Source of the DNA: JASGDC01 sp047608145
Lineage (GTDB): Bacteria; Actinomycetota; Actinomycetes; Actinomycetales; Micrococcaceae
Direction of reading: 5' to 3'
DNA length: 64,000 nt
NCBI GenBank assembly: GCA_047608145.1
Contig: JASGDC010000015.1
Coordinates: 65,258 to 129,257 of the forward strand
Position 1 is the first letter of the stretch. The number at the start of each line of letters is the position of its first letter. Below, piece after piece: positions 1 to 8,828 of the stretch. A model generated the notes under the pieces. It was not told the DNA's origin. It made no database searches and saw only the letters and a list, made by a program, of their open reading frames with translations. Position numbers and translations under genes: made by a program.

Positions 1-76
1 TATCAATCACCTGTAGCGCTACACGTTGTGCTTCTGCACGCCCAGGGTGATTCAAAATTAAAATATTGCGAGCCAT
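1..76 (-). CDS. nadK: NAD kinase, N-terminal fragment (runs off window)
   Basis: Only the first 25 codons are inside the window. The reverse strand starts at an ATG at 76 and reads MARNILILNHPGRAEA before leaving the window. This resembles the N-terminus of actinobacterial NAD kinases (a hydrophobic strand, then H-P/T-G-R-x-E-A). The family phosphorylates NAD to NADP using ATP or polyphosphate. The position directly downstream of tlyA on the same strand fits the common actinobacterial tlyA-nadK order and supports the call. The GGDGT catalytic motif lies outside the window and cannot be checked. Confidence 0.7.
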   Translation of the reverse strand, partial: MARNILILNHPGRAEAQRVALQVID

Positions 77-235
77 ATATTTTATTCTACTTGTCTAAGT
101 CAAGAGTTTTGCATAAGTCTAGATTTTTCTTGAGTTTCTACTTTGTAAAGTACTTTATAAAATCAGTCCCATATCGTAAAAGCAACTCATATAAGACCTG
201 CTTTTAGCGAGGCTACCTAACTTTTGATTGACAGA

Positions 236-293
236 GTATACATTTTTTTAGTTTCTTTACGAAATTTCGTGTGGAATCAAGAAAAATGTATAC
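236..293. repeat. 58-bp palindromic intergenic repeat, family 1, copy A
   Basis: The element begins GTATACATTTTTTT and ends AAAAATGTATAC, with a central self-complementary ACGAAATTTCGT at 259-270. Copies of the same length with the same spacing lie at 44068-44125 and 56463-56520. This copy sits between tlyA and nadK, which are co-directional. The rest of the 77-339 gap shows no gene. Confidence 0.8.
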
Positions 294-339
294 CTTGCTA
301 ATCACTGACACACAACTGTATTAATCTTTAGCGAATAAA

Positions 340-1071
340 TTAACCATTTTTGTGTAGCTGCACTAAATACTCAACATTTCCACTACTGCCTTTTATAGGG
401 CTTTCCGTCAGACTTACTTTTTCTAATCCTAATTTTTGTGCAGTAACTAAGACTTTATTGATGGCTTCTTGGCGCTGTTCATGGCTAGTTACCACTCCCG
501 TGTGCGCTAGACGCTCTTTGCCCACTTCAAATTGCGGTTTGATTAGTAACACCATTTCGTGTCCTGATTTTAGTACTTTTGTAAGTGGTTCTAAAACAAG
601 TATTAGAGAAATAAAAGATAAGTCTCCTACGATTAAATCTACTTGCTGCCCAATGTCATCAAGCACTAAATCACGAATGTTATAACCTTCAAATACTACT
701 ACTCTGTCATCATTGCGTAGCTTTGGATCTAGTTGGTCATGACCAACATCTATTGCCCAGACCTTTTTAGAGCCATTTTGAAGCAGAACATCAGTAAAGC
801 CTCCTGTTGATGCACCAGCATCTAGTACATTTAGTCCAGTTACAGCTATCTTGAATTCTGCTAATGCTGTTTCCAGTTTTAAGCCTGCGCGAGAAACATA
901 CTTCGGTTGTTCAAGAACTTCGATACCGTTCTCTTCAGTAACTTTGTGCGCTGGTTTAGTGACAAACTTACCATCAACTTTAACTTTACGATTGTTTATT
1001 AGTTCTTGTGCTACCGAACGAGACTTAACCAAACCACGAACAGTTAAAGCTAAATCAAGACGTTGTTTCAC
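340..1071 (-). CDS. tlyA: TlyA family rRNA 2'-O-methyltransferase (hemolysin-like)
   Basis: This is a 243-residue protein with an N-terminal S4-type RNA-binding domain (about residues 1-60) and a C-terminal Rossmann methyltransferase domain. The SAM-binding motif NVLDAGASTGGFTDVLL is at 81-97. Downstream blocks GDLSFISL and LLIKPQFEVGKE, and GNVEYLV near the C-terminus, match the FtsJ/TlyA family. Family members 2'-O-methylate 16S and 23S rRNA and influence capreomycin sensitivity; the hemolysin name is historical. The start overlaps the 3' end of the HAD phosphatase gene by 17 nt, so the two are probably translationally coupled. nadK follows downstream. Confidence 0.92.
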   Translation of the reverse strand: MKQRLDLALTVRGLVKSRSVAQELINNRKVKVDGKFVTKPAHKVTEENGIEVLEQPKYVSRAGLKLETALAEFKIAVTGLNVLDAGASTGGFTDVLLQNGSKKVWAIDVGHDQLDPKLRNDDRVVVFEGYNIRDLVLDDIGQQVDLIVGDLSFISLILVLEPLTKVLKSGHEMVLLIKPQFEVGKERLAHTGVVTSHEQRQEAINKVLVTAQKLGLEKVSLTESPIKGSSGNVEYLVQLHKNG

Positions 1072-1855
1072 TTACTAAGTCTTTCAAGGTTTTAATCACA
1101 TAAGTTGGTTTTTGCTCTGGAATTGCAGTTTCTGCATCAGCTTTCGTGTTAATTCCCGTGGTAACTAATGCGGTATCAATTTTGGAATTGTTACCACCTT
1201 CGATGTCTGTATCTAAACGGTCGCCAATCATAATAGGTTTTTTAACACCAAACTTTTCCATGGCATATTCAAAGATTGCAGCTTCTGGTTTACCGCCAAT
1301 CATTGGGGCTTTCCCAGTTGCCATTTGTACAGCCTTAATCATCGCACCATTGCCTGGAGCGCTGCCTTTTTCGGTAGGAAGTGTGGTGTCTGCATTGCAA
1401 GCAAACCATTTAGCACCAGCATGAACAGCATAAGAAGCATCAGCCAAGTTTTGCCATGAAGTCTTTGGATTAAAGCCTTGAATTAGAGCATCCGGTCCTT
1501 CTTGAAAAGTACGGATAGCTCTGAAACCCGCTTCATTAATCAAATTAGCAAGATAATCAGTGCCAACCACAAGGACTTTATCTTCTGGCTTTAGATGTTC
1601 TTTTAAAAGATTGATCGTCACTTGTGGTGAAGTAATAATTTCTGCTGGCTTTGCTTTAATGCCTAGTTCTTGTAAATGCTCTGCTACTGTTTCTGGGCTA
1701 CGCGAAGCATTATTAGTAATGTATCCAATTTTGTAATTATGCTCGTAAAGCCAGTTAATTGACTCCACTACATTAGGCAAAGTAGTTTTACCCTCGTAAA
1801 TTACCCCATCAAGGTCGAAGAATACACTGTCGTAAGACTTAATTAAGGCACTCAT
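1055..1855 (-). CDS. HAD-IIA family sugar phosphatase (NagD-like)
   Basis: This 266-residue protein carries HAD motif I as FFDLDGVIYEG (nucleophile Asp14, acid Asp16), the class IIA T-N-N-A-S motif II, and a C-terminal MIGDRLDTDIEGG motif IV. The cap lies between motifs II and III as in NagD and 4-nitrophenylphosphatase relatives. The substrate cannot be read from sequence; phosphoglycolate or sugar phosphates are typical. It overlaps the upstream repeat-protein gene by four bases (ATGA) and tlyA by 17, so all three look like one operon running from tyrS. Confidence 0.88.
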   Translation of the reverse strand: MSALIKSYDSVFFDLDGVIYEGKTTLPNVVESINWLYEHNYKIGYITNNASRSPETVAEHLQELGIKAKPAEIITSPQVTINLLKEHLKPEDKVLVVGTDYLANLINEAGFRAIRTFQEGPDALIQGFNPKTSWQNLADASYAVHAGAKWFACNADTTLPTEKGSAPGNGAMIKAVQMATGKAPMIGGKPEAAIFEYAMEKFGVKKPIMIGDRLDTDIEGGNNSKIDTALVTTGINTKADAETAIPEQKPTYVIKTLKDLVSETTS

Positions 1856-2895
1856 TCTTCCTCTTCATTTTCCAGCTCTGAATCTTTTAAGGCTTCGGCA
1901 GCAGCAGTGGCAGGAATAGTTTCATCTTCCTCTTCTTCTCCTTCAAGCAAGTCCATGATACTGGAATCATCAGGTACTAACCCAAGAGCTACTTCTGCTT
2001 TCTTAGCTTGCTTACGCCATTTCTTAGCTTCTTTTTCTTGTTCCAATGCTTCTAAAGTTTCAGCATACGCTCGGAATAATCGTGGGCTGTATGTAAATCC
2101 TTTATTAATATTTAGCTCTGGGATTTCTAATGCTTTTTTTGCAGCTTCAAAATCCTCGTTATCCATATAAGCGCCAGAAAGTGCAATACATAAATCTACT
2201 TTAACCTCTTTATTAGTAATCTTCCGGCTGGCAAGCTGCTCTTCAGCAGCCTCAATAGCCTTATCAGGCTTGCCGACACCACGAAGCGAATCTGCAATCA
2301 AAGCAGCATGGTCATCAGAACCGCTAATCCGTTTATGTGTACGCAACTCAGCCAATGCTTTTTTGAAATCTTCAGCAGCATAAGCAGCCAAACCTGCAGC
2401 CTCACGAACAGGACCAATACGCCCAGCAGTACGAACCGCCTCCATAGCGTGGCTCAAAGCACGCTGAGCATCTTCTTCAATGTAACGATCAACCATCGCC
2501 AAATGTTTCATCACACTCTCAGCATTCTCTTTCTTCAAAGTACGAAGCTGAGCACGGACAGCACGTGGCAATTCGCGCCCAGTTATATCTTCATCAGGTT
2601 TTGGCCCTCTTGCTGATGGTCTACTTGGCCTATCGTCGCGGTCAAAGTCACGACGTTTGAAATCACGCTGCTTACCGCCATCACGGCCACGGAACGGTTT
2701 CTTATCACGACGGTCATTGCGCCAGTTATCATTACGGCCTCGACGATTTTCGCTACGGTCAAAACGACGATTACCGTCCCTATCGTTCCTACGATTATCG
2801 TTGCGGTCATTACGTGAATAACGCCTATTACCTCGATTATTGTCAAAATCTCGCTTACCACCATAGTTCTTACGTGGTTTATCTGAGTAACTCAC
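1852..2895 (-). CDS. Arg/Asn/Asp-rich, helical-repeat protein of the tyrS operon
   Basis: This is a 347-residue protein of unassigned function. Residues 1-100 are low complexity and very basic, with repeated NRR, RNDR and RGR tracts, resembling a disordered RNA-binding tail. Residues 105-300 are alpha-helical with TPR-like periodicity, such as AAYAAEDFKKALAELR and SGAYMDNEDFEAAKKAL. The C-terminus is a Glu-rich acidic tail. Proteins of this architecture are commonly found beside tyrS in Actinobacteria, but their role is not established. The ATGA overlap with the phosphatase gene indicates coupling. A role in RNA binding is inference from composition only. Confidence 0.75.
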   Translation of the reverse strand: MSYSDKPRKNYGGKRDFDNNRGNRRYSRNDRNDNRRNDRDGNRRFDRSENRRGRNDNWRNDRRDKKPFRGRDGGKQRDFKRRDFDRDDRPSRPSARGPKPDEDITGRELPRAVRAQLRTLKKENAESVMKHLAMVDRYIEEDAQRALSHAMEAVRTAGRIGPVREAAGLAAYAAEDFKKALAELRTHKRISGSDDHAALIADSLRGVGKPDKAIEAAEEQLASRKITNKEVKVDLCIALSGAYMDNEDFEAAKKALEIPELNINKGFTYSPRLFRAYAETLEALEQEKEAKKWRKQAKKAEVALGLVPDDSSIMDLLEGEEEEDETIPATAAAEALKDSELENEEEE

Positions 2896-2943
2896 TTTAT
2901 ACTCGTGCCTTTCAAATTGGTCCGCTGTTTTATTATGTGTTTA

Positions 2944-4257
2944 TTAGTTTTGCACTTTAAGTGCTGCTAAGTTTTTCTTACCTCTACGCACTACTAAATA
3001 TTTATTGTGTAGAAGTTGGTCATCATCAAATTCGGCATTTGCATCAGTAATCTTCTCATTATTAACGTATGCACCACCGTCTTTGATAGTCCTGCGTGCT
3101 GCTGAATTACTTGGCACAAGACCTGAAGTTACTAGCACGTTAATAATATTGAGCTCATCTTTACTGATTGGGTTAAACTCCAACTGTCCAAGAGATGCAA
3201 GCAAAGTATCTTCATCAAGTGATGTTAAATCACCACGACCAAATAGTGCACCAGCTGCCTCAATAGCTTGTTCTGTCTTCTTAACACCATGCACTAACGA
3301 AGTAACTTCAAAAGCTAGTTTCTTTTGTGCTGCGCGCTTATATGGCTCTTTTGCTACCGCTTCTTCTAATTCTTCAATTTCTGCTTTAGTTAAGAAAGTG
3401 AAAACTTTTAGCCTATCAATCACGTCAGCATCTGCTGTGTTAACCCAGAACTGGTACATGTCATAAGGTGAGGTCATCTTTTCATCAAGCCAGATTGCAT
3501 TACCTTCTGACTTGCCGAACTTTGTGCCATCAGAGTTAGTAATAAGTGGGGTGCCAATTGCGTGAGCTTTCTTGCCTTCAGCTTTAGCAATAAGGTTAAT
3601 ACCACTAGTTAGGTTACCCCACTGGTCAGAACCACCAGTTTGCAACTTGCAATCATGGCGTCGGTATAGTTCTAGGAAGTCCATACCCTGTAAAATCTGG
3701 TAGCTAAATTCGGTGTAACTGATTCCAGCTTCTGAATTCAAACGCGCACTAACTGCATCCTTCGAAAGCATCTTACCTACGCGGAAATACTTACCGACAT
3801 CGCGCAAGAAATCCAAGGCTGAAAGCTCTTGAGTCCAATCAAGGTTATTTACTAAAAACGCCTTATTTTTACCATCAAAACTTAAAAACTTAGAAATCTG
3901 AGAGCCAAGGTACTCTACCCACTCGGCAACTGTTTTCTTATCATTCAAGGTACGCTCAGAAGTAGGGCGTGGATCTCCAATCAGACCAGTAGAACCGCCC
4001 ACAAGACCGATAGGCGTATGCCCGGCAAGCTGCAAACGGCGCATTACTAAAATTTGTACCAAGTTACCAAGATGTAAGCTAGGCGCAGTCGGGTCAAATC
4101 CACAATAATAGTGAATAGGCTCACCATCAAGTAGTTTCGCTAGTTCTTCTTCATCAGTAGACACATGGATAAGTCCACGCCACTTTAATTCATCCCACAA
4201 GCTATCAAAGCTGGAATCGTTTTGCTGTTTGTTTAAAAGTTCAGATGTATTACTCAC
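2944..4257 (-). CDS. tyrS: Tyrosyl-tRNA synthetase
   Basis: This 437-residue class I synthetase charges tRNA-Tyr. The HIGH-type signature appears as HLGN at 62-65, after the tyrosine pocket YCGFDPTAPS. The KMSKS loop is KFGKS at 246-250. The tRNA-recognition block TGGSDQWGN is present, and the C-terminal 70 residues form an S4-type RNA-binding domain. The chosen start is a GTG at 4257, with TAGAAT (reverse of 4265-4270) exactly 7 nt upstream and no Shine-Dalgarno sequence, so the mRNA is probably leaderless. It heads the tyrS - repeat protein - HAD - tlyA - nadK run. Confidence 0.96.
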   Translation of the reverse strand: MSNTSELLNKQQNDSSFDSLWDELKWRGLIHVSTDEEELAKLLDGEPIHYYCGFDPTAPSLHLGNLVQILVMRRLQLAGHTPIGLVGGSTGLIGDPRPTSERTLNDKKTVAEWVEYLGSQISKFLSFDGKNKAFLVNNLDWTQELSALDFLRDVGKYFRVGKMLSKDAVSARLNSEAGISYTEFSYQILQGMDFLELYRRHDCKLQTGGSDQWGNLTSGINLIAKAEGKKAHAIGTPLITNSDGTKFGKSEGNAIWLDEKMTSPYDMYQFWVNTADADVIDRLKVFTFLTKAEIEELEEAVAKEPYKRAAQKKLAFEVTSLVHGVKKTEQAIEAAGALFGRGDLTSLDEDTLLASLGQLEFNPISKDELNIINVLVTSGLVPSNSAARRTIKDGGAYVNNEKITDANAEFDDDQLLHNKYLVVRRGKKNLAALKVQN

Positions 4258-4264
4258 GCGTTAC

Positions 4265-4293
4265 ATTCTACCGCTTGGTTCTATATTTTTGAA
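4265..4293 (-). promoter_or_regulatory. tyrS promoter, probably leaderless
   Basis: On the reverse strand a -35-like TTCAAA (4288-4293) is followed after 17 nt by a -10 TAGAAT (4265-4270), then 7 nt to the GTG start of tyrS. No ribosome binding site is visible. Confidence 0.55.
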
Positions 4294-4304
4294 GCTATGA
4301 CATT

Positions 4305-5554
4305 TTAACTGCTACCTTTTGACCCTAGTAGCCAATCAATTGCATGAACTACAGGAATGCCGTCGATTACGCCCACATCCATCATGTTACTTGTAATAAT
4401 AGTCTTTCGATATCCATCTCTAATCAACAATAAGTTATCCTGCTCACGAGTACTGCGTCTCGGCATCTGATAGGTAACCTGATAATATTCTTTTACTCCA
4501 TGTTTGGAAGCAACAAAATTAACCTCTTTTGAATCATGTTTTTCTTCATCTTTTTTATCAGTATTACTTTGGTTTTTAAATGGTAATTTCCCTACAAAAA
4601 CCCTATAACCCCTACGTAACAATTCAATATAGACTAGGTTCTCTAACTGTGCACCCAAATCACCTTCTTTGCCTAGTACGGCATTTCTGAGCCCAGTATC
4701 TATCACGTACCGTTTTGCATTTGTTTTAAGCCAGTGTTTACCTTTAACGTCGTATCTCAAGGCTTCAAAGAATATAAAGCTGTCTTGTAATAGCTTCACA
4801 TAATGATCTATTGTGGGAGCTGAGATTTTTATTCCCTCTTTATCTAGCTCCTCTGAAATGGAGTTGATGCTAATTTTATTACCAGTTGTATCTAGCAGAT
4901 ATATTGAAACTCGTTCAAGGGCTTTAATATCCCTGATATTGCCACGATGTGCGACATCTTTTAATAAGATACTTGAATATATTCCTTCTAAGGCTGTTTC
5001 ACTAACATATTCTGCACCTGTTGCAACTGAAGGAAAACCTCCCCAACGAAGATACTCTCTGAAGAGAATTTCTCTATGCTCATCCACCCCTGCTTCTTTC
5101 TTGCATTCTAGAAATTCTTTGAAAGAAAAAGGGAAAACTTTAAGTTCGACGTATCTTCCAGCAAGGTATGTTGCCAACTCTCCTGAGAGTAAATTAGCAT
5201 TTGAACCAGTAATATATATATGTCGGAATCAAAGCTAACCCTCAACCCGTTTACAAAACGTTGCCAATCATCAACTTCTTGAATTTCGTCGAAAATGAAG
5301 TATATTACTCCTTTAACTCCTTCAGTTTGTTTTCTCACTTCAGAATAAAGAGAGTCAAAGGTTCTAAATTCGGCGTTTTCTAGCCTCTCAAAGTTATAAA
5401 AAAGAATATTTTCCTCATTAACACCTTGCTCAAGTAGAAAATCCTGGAATTGCTGCAAGATAACAGATTTACCTGACCTACGGACGCCCGTTATAACCTT
5501 GATAAATTCTGTGTCTTTAAAGTTTTTAAGCCAGTCTAGAGTTTCAATTTTCAA
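4305..5554 (-). pseudogene. AAA ATPase with DUF4143-type C-terminus, frameshifted in an AT-dinucleotide run
   Basis: Two overlapping frames make one family. Frame one (TTG start at 5554) has the Walker A motif GVRRSGKS at residues 23-30 and Walker B IYFIFDEIQEV near residue 90. Frame two continues with ITGSNANLLSGELATYLAGR and the DUF4143-like domain (FPFSFKEFLECKK, YVIDTGLRNAVLG, then a nuclease-like tail with EVNFVASK). The break is at the five AT units 5212-5221. Removing one unit joins the frames as DIYITGSNA, the sensor motif expected for this family. The intact protein would be about 415 residues. Such ATPases are widespread orphans of unclear function. A 46-bp-arm-total palindrome lies directly upstream. 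Confidence 0.8.
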
Positions 5555-5558
5555 TAGT

Positions 5559-5617
5559 TTCTAAAGTGTATTTTAAAAACTATGACATTTAAAAAGTTTT
5601 TAAAATACACTTTAGAA
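5559..5617. promoter_or_regulatory. Long perfect palindrome upstream of the DUF4143 ATPase gene
   Basis: The 23-bp arms 5559-5581 and 5595-5617 are exact reverse complements (core AAGTGTATTTTAAAAACT) around a 13-nt loop. The palindrome ends 5 nt before the TTG start of the ATPase gene and covers the whole region where its promoter and ribosome binding site should be. It may be an operator or an mRNA hairpin; it lacks the GC-rich stem plus T-run of a terminator. The remaining 5618-5723 shows nothing. Confidence 0.75.
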
Positions 5618-5723
5618 TTTTGATGTTTTGGAAGTTCTTAAGATATTACTATCAAAGTTAACAAGAGGTGCCTGACAGGGGTGAACCTTACGAATACCCT
5701 CCTTATTTACTTATTTAGACTAA

Positions 5724-6265
5724 TTAAGAGTTAACTTGCAAATCACACGCTAGCTGTTGCAACCAAGCCAGCACTTGCGCTTTAACTTCTGCTGCTTTAT
5801 TGCCTTCAATAGTACAGACTGGACCACTTTCCTGAGTCCCACCTTCAGTAGAAAAACCTTCTAGCACAGTGCTATTTGGACACAATTCCTTGATTTCATT
5901 GAAAATATCGCCGAGAACAGAGCCCTGAGTGTTGAACGGAATCACAGTCTTTCCTGACAAATTATTCTCGTGTAAAAAACTCTTAGCAACTGGAGGAAGA
6001 TGCATCTCCCAGGTTGGTGTACCAATGAAAACAGTACCGTAAGCTTCGATATCTTCAACATTTGTTTTCAAAGGTGGCAAGTAGTTTTCTGCTAGTTCTT
6101 TACCAACTTGCTCCATGTGCTCTTGAAAATCTGTTGAATCAGGAGTTTCACGCTCAATAACAAACAGTTTGCCACCGGCTTCTTCTTGAATTATCTTTGC
6201 AACAGCTTATGCGTTTCCAGTGCCAGAAACGTAAGCAATCAATATATCTTAGATGTTTGTGCCAT
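5724..6265 (-). pseudogene. Flavodoxin pseudogene
   Basis: The gene starts at the ATG at 6265 with a good ribosome binding site (AGGAG, reverse of 6271-6280) and reads MAQTSKI. It then loses frame by one base before LIAYVSGTGNA, the FMN phosphate-binding loop. A TAA at 6207-6209 follows directly after that loop. From 6204 the frame is open again: AVAKIIQEEAGGKLFVIERETPDS, then VFIGTPTWEMHLPPVAKSFL and a flavodoxin C-terminus. Two independent lesions mean true decay. Flavodoxins carry electrons and bind FMN. The gene starts 16 nt after the DyP peroxidase gene and was probably its operon partner. Confidence 0.85.
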
Positions 6266-6281
6266 GTTTTATTCTCCTAAA

Positions 6282-7184
6282 TCATTCTTCTTCATCGGGA
6301 AGTATTTCTCTTAGAGCTTCTATGGAAGGAACTACATACCAAGCTCCGCTAATAGGCGTAGTGAAGTTAGTTAATGCATCACGCACTCCATCAGTTCCAG
6401 CCATCCTGCGAAGCATCTCTTGCTGACGCCACTGATCTTGACTGAATCCGACGAATATTGTGCCATGATTAGAAGCACCACCAAATGCAGTATTCCTACG
6501 CAATATATCTAATTCTTCACCATCAACATCAACTATAGTTCGCGCCACATGGCTAGTTTCAGGTTTAACATCATCATCAAGTTCAATTGAATCTGGCTTG
6601 GTGCGGCCTATGACATCTTCTTGTTCCTTAACAGGTGTCTGAACCCAAGAACTCTTATGTTCCCACAGTTGATAAAGGAGAATCGTACTACCTGCGCCTG
6701 GTACACCTTCAGGAACACTTATGACGCTAGGAGCCTCTAATGCATCAGGATTCTCTGTGCCATCTTCAAACCCTGTTAAGTCACGTGAATCATGGTAAAC
6801 CCAGCCCCAAGTTTCCGAAGCAACCTTTGCCAAAGAAGCAAGTATCTTAATAGCGTCCATTGTCATATCAAAGACCGCTGAGCGGTCCGATCCTGCAATC
6901 CAAAACCATAAATCGTGCTGGGTAGCAGGCATTTCAAAGCCATCTTTACCAACGATAGGTTGTTTGAAGTCTTTCACTGCAGGAACATGGTCTGCAGAAG
7001 CTAGAGACTCCCACAAAGTAGGTCGCACACCAAGCACAACGTTTGAACCATGAGTGGTTGGGTGATTAAGAATAGCTTGCAGTGCTTTCAATAGTTCAGC
7101 TTTATCGGCGTTATCTTGTAAGTCAAATTCGATATATGCATGCTCGGACGCTCCGAGACTTAAAATTCCAGATTGAAGAGTCAT
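6282..7184 (-). CDS. DyP-type heme peroxidase
   Basis: This intact 300-residue protein has the family signature GFEDGTENP at 138-146 (catalytic Asp within GxxDG), the proximal heme ligand His near 212 in ETSHVARTIV, and the distal Arg region ILRRNTAFG. The C-terminal FVGFSQDQWRQQEMLRRMAG block is also typical. DyP peroxidases oxidise dyes and phenolics with peroxide, and some have been linked to heme iron use. No signal peptide is visible, so a cytoplasmic or encapsulin-targeted form is more likely than a Tat-exported one. It lies upstream of the flavodoxin relic and behind a three-copy operator-like array. Confidence 0.92.
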   Translation of the reverse strand: MTLQSGILSLGASEHAYIEFDLQDNADKAELLKALQAILNHPTTHGSNVVLGVRPTLWESLASADHVPAVKDFKQPIVGKDGFEMPATQHDLWFWIAGSDRSAVFDMTMDAIKILASLAKVASETWGWVYHDSRDLTGFEDGTENPDALEAPSVISVPEGVPGAGSTILLYQLWEHKSSWVQTPVKEQEDVIGRTKPDSIELDDDVKPETSHVARTIVDVDGEELDILRRNTAFGGASNHGTIFVGFSQDQWRQQEMLRRMAGTDGVRDALTNFTTPISGAWYVVPSIEALREILPDEEE

Positions 7185-7250
7185 ACTCTAAGTTTATCAG
7201 TGTAGTTTGTTTCCTATACTCTAGAAAACAAATTGGTTGTGCTTACTTTC

Positions 7251-7360
7251 CTCTTCCTCAACTTTACTTTAAGGGAATACTGTTATTATTTTGTTCCTCT
7301 ATTCATTAATTAAGGAATAAAATTATAAAGTTGTTCCTCTAAAATAAATTATAGGAACAA
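7251..7360. promoter_or_regulatory. Three operator-like inverted repeats at exact 40-bp spacing, upstream of the DyP gene
   Basis: The pattern TTCCTC-N13-(A/G)GGAA occurs at 7254-7277, 7294-7317 and 7334-7357, i.e. every 40 bp. The two distal copies extend to TTGTTCCT...AGGAA(C/T)AA. They lie 67-176 bp upstream of the DyP start, within the 323-bp gap 7185-7507. A looser inverted repeat (TTTGTTT...AAACAAA, about 7207-7233) lies closer to the gene. The rest of the gap is AT-rich with no gene. Confidence 0.6.
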
Positions 7361-7507
7361 ACTGCATCTCTCATATCTTGAAATACCTGAGTTCACTATC
7401 GATGGTATATCTAATTACTCGGTCTGATTAGCATAAAGTACCTACTAAAATTTGTGAACTTAAACCATGAGCTCCCTTAATACCTAATCTTCCATAATTT
7501 TTCATAG

Positions 7508-8401
7508 TTAATCGCTTTCCAACATACTAGAATCAAGTTTTTCAAGCTGTTCTAGTTCAGTTAATTCAAAACTAAGTAAAGATTTATCAAGCTCATCTAT
7601 GTTTTCTTGGTTTGGTTTTGAAAATATATCTACATACGTTTCAGAATTTGTGGGTTTAATAAATTCAACACCAATAAAGGGATACTGCTCTGTCAATTCA
7701 TATGCATTGCTAATCTCTATAACTGTCTTATAGTGAGTTAACAAATCACTAACTTCATAGATACAATTGTCTAGTAAAGTAACTTCAATAATATACCCAT
7801 CAATGTACTCACCCGTTTCTAATTTTAATTTTTTAGCTTCTAAAAATCGAATAATCTCGCCATAAGATATCTTTTCCAAAATTAAATCAGCAATTTCCCT
7901 TTCTCGTTCTTCTGATAAGGGTTTTGGTTTTTGCTTCAGTTCGTAACTGGAATAATTATCTATCAATGTACTTACGAATGTAATACTTTTTTGAGTGGTT
8001 AATGACATATTAAATGCTGGAATTCCACCTACTGAAAAAGCTACATCTTCTTCAAATAAATCTACTCTCATGCTTAAACTAATATCAATATTAAAAGGAT
8101 ATCCACGCGTATCTAACGCTGCGTTCAAACCGTCAACCTTATGGTTAATATCCTGAAGCTGTTGATACCAACTTTGAAGAATTACTAAAGAATCATTACG
8201 AATAGGATAAATATCATAATTTATGATGATATTTATATGATTTTCATGTTTTCCGAGGATGACAGTTGATTTCCACTGCTCTTTAGAAATACCAACATCA
8301 AAATCACATACTTCTAGTAGAAGTGCGTCTTTTGCCACACCTTCTGTTACTTCACTTGGATTAATGAAGTAATCGTTAAGTGCGTTGTATAAATCCATCA
8401 T
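7508..8401 (-). CDS. Unrecognised 297-residue protein
   Basis: I do not recognise a family. The protein is acidic and soluble-looking, with no signal peptide or membrane segment, and has mixed alpha/beta predicted segments such as TVILGKHENHINIIINYDIYP and VDLFEEDVAFSVGGIPAFNMSLTT. The C-terminus is rich in Glu, Leu and Ser (LSFELTELEQLEKLDSSMLESD). No Shine-Dalgarno sequence is obvious at the ATG-ATG start at 8401. It lies between the DyP gene and a small broken gene and differs in AT content from the backbone genes. The placement suggests an accessory gene, possibly part of a toxin-immunity pair, but nothing in the sequence proves it. Confidence 0.6.
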   Translation of the reverse strand: MMDLYNALNDYFINPSEVTEGVAKDALLLEVCDFDVGISKEQWKSTVILGKHENHINIIINYDIYPIRNDSLVILQSWYQQLQDINHKVDGLNAALDTRGYPFNIDISLSMRVDLFEEDVAFSVGGIPAFNMSLTTQKSITFVSTLIDNYSSYELKQKPKPLSEEREREIADLILEKISYGEIIRFLEAKKLKLETGEYIDGYIIEVTLLDNCIYEVSDLLTHYKTVIEISNAYELTEQYPFIGVEFIKPTNSETYVDIFSKPNQENIDELDKSLLSFELTELEQLEKLDSSMLESD

Positions 8402-8518
8402 AAAGTAATACTAAATACTACCTATGACAAAATAATTAGAAAGCTTGAAATCTCAATACAATTAAGGTGGCGTCAATAACAATTAGATTAGGTTTACTAA
8501 CTGGCTTATCCACAATAC

Positions 8519-8828
8519 CTACTGATTTTCTTCTTCATCACGCATAGCTTCAATTCTGTTTTCAAATTCTTCATCAACTTCAATACCCTCAAGGAATTGA
8601 GCCATAAAATCACTATTTTCACGTTCTATAAGTTTTACTTAGTTCTTCAACTTCATGCTTAGAATACTTATCTTTGTCATGAAGTTTATAAACAGTTATC
8701 CGCCCATCTTTTACTTCATCATCAAAAGCAATTTCAGAGTATCCTAACAAATCAAGAGCCTCTAAATAATCACAATACTTAGAATCATCCTCTAGCTCTT
8801 CAACCGTTGGAATTTCATGTTCTTTCAT
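8519..8828 (-). pseudogene. Small acidic protein, frameshifted in an A4 run
   Basis: A 69-residue frame (MKEHEIPTVEELEDDSKY...) ends just after VEELSKTYRT. A second frame continues without gap as KLIERENSDFMAQFLEG and ends REDEEN-like at 8519. Removing one A from the AAAA run in the AGTAAAACTT context would join both into one protein of about 102 residues. The protein is Glu/Asp-rich and of unknown family. Its position upstream of the 297-residue orphan on the same strand suggests the two were expressed together. Confidence 0.5.

Noticed and set aside
1852..2895. Reverse-frame ORF of 93 codons within the Arg/Asn-rich gene
   Set aside because: The alternate frame of a low-complexity coding region gives repetitive Val/Ile/Thr sequence; a shadow.
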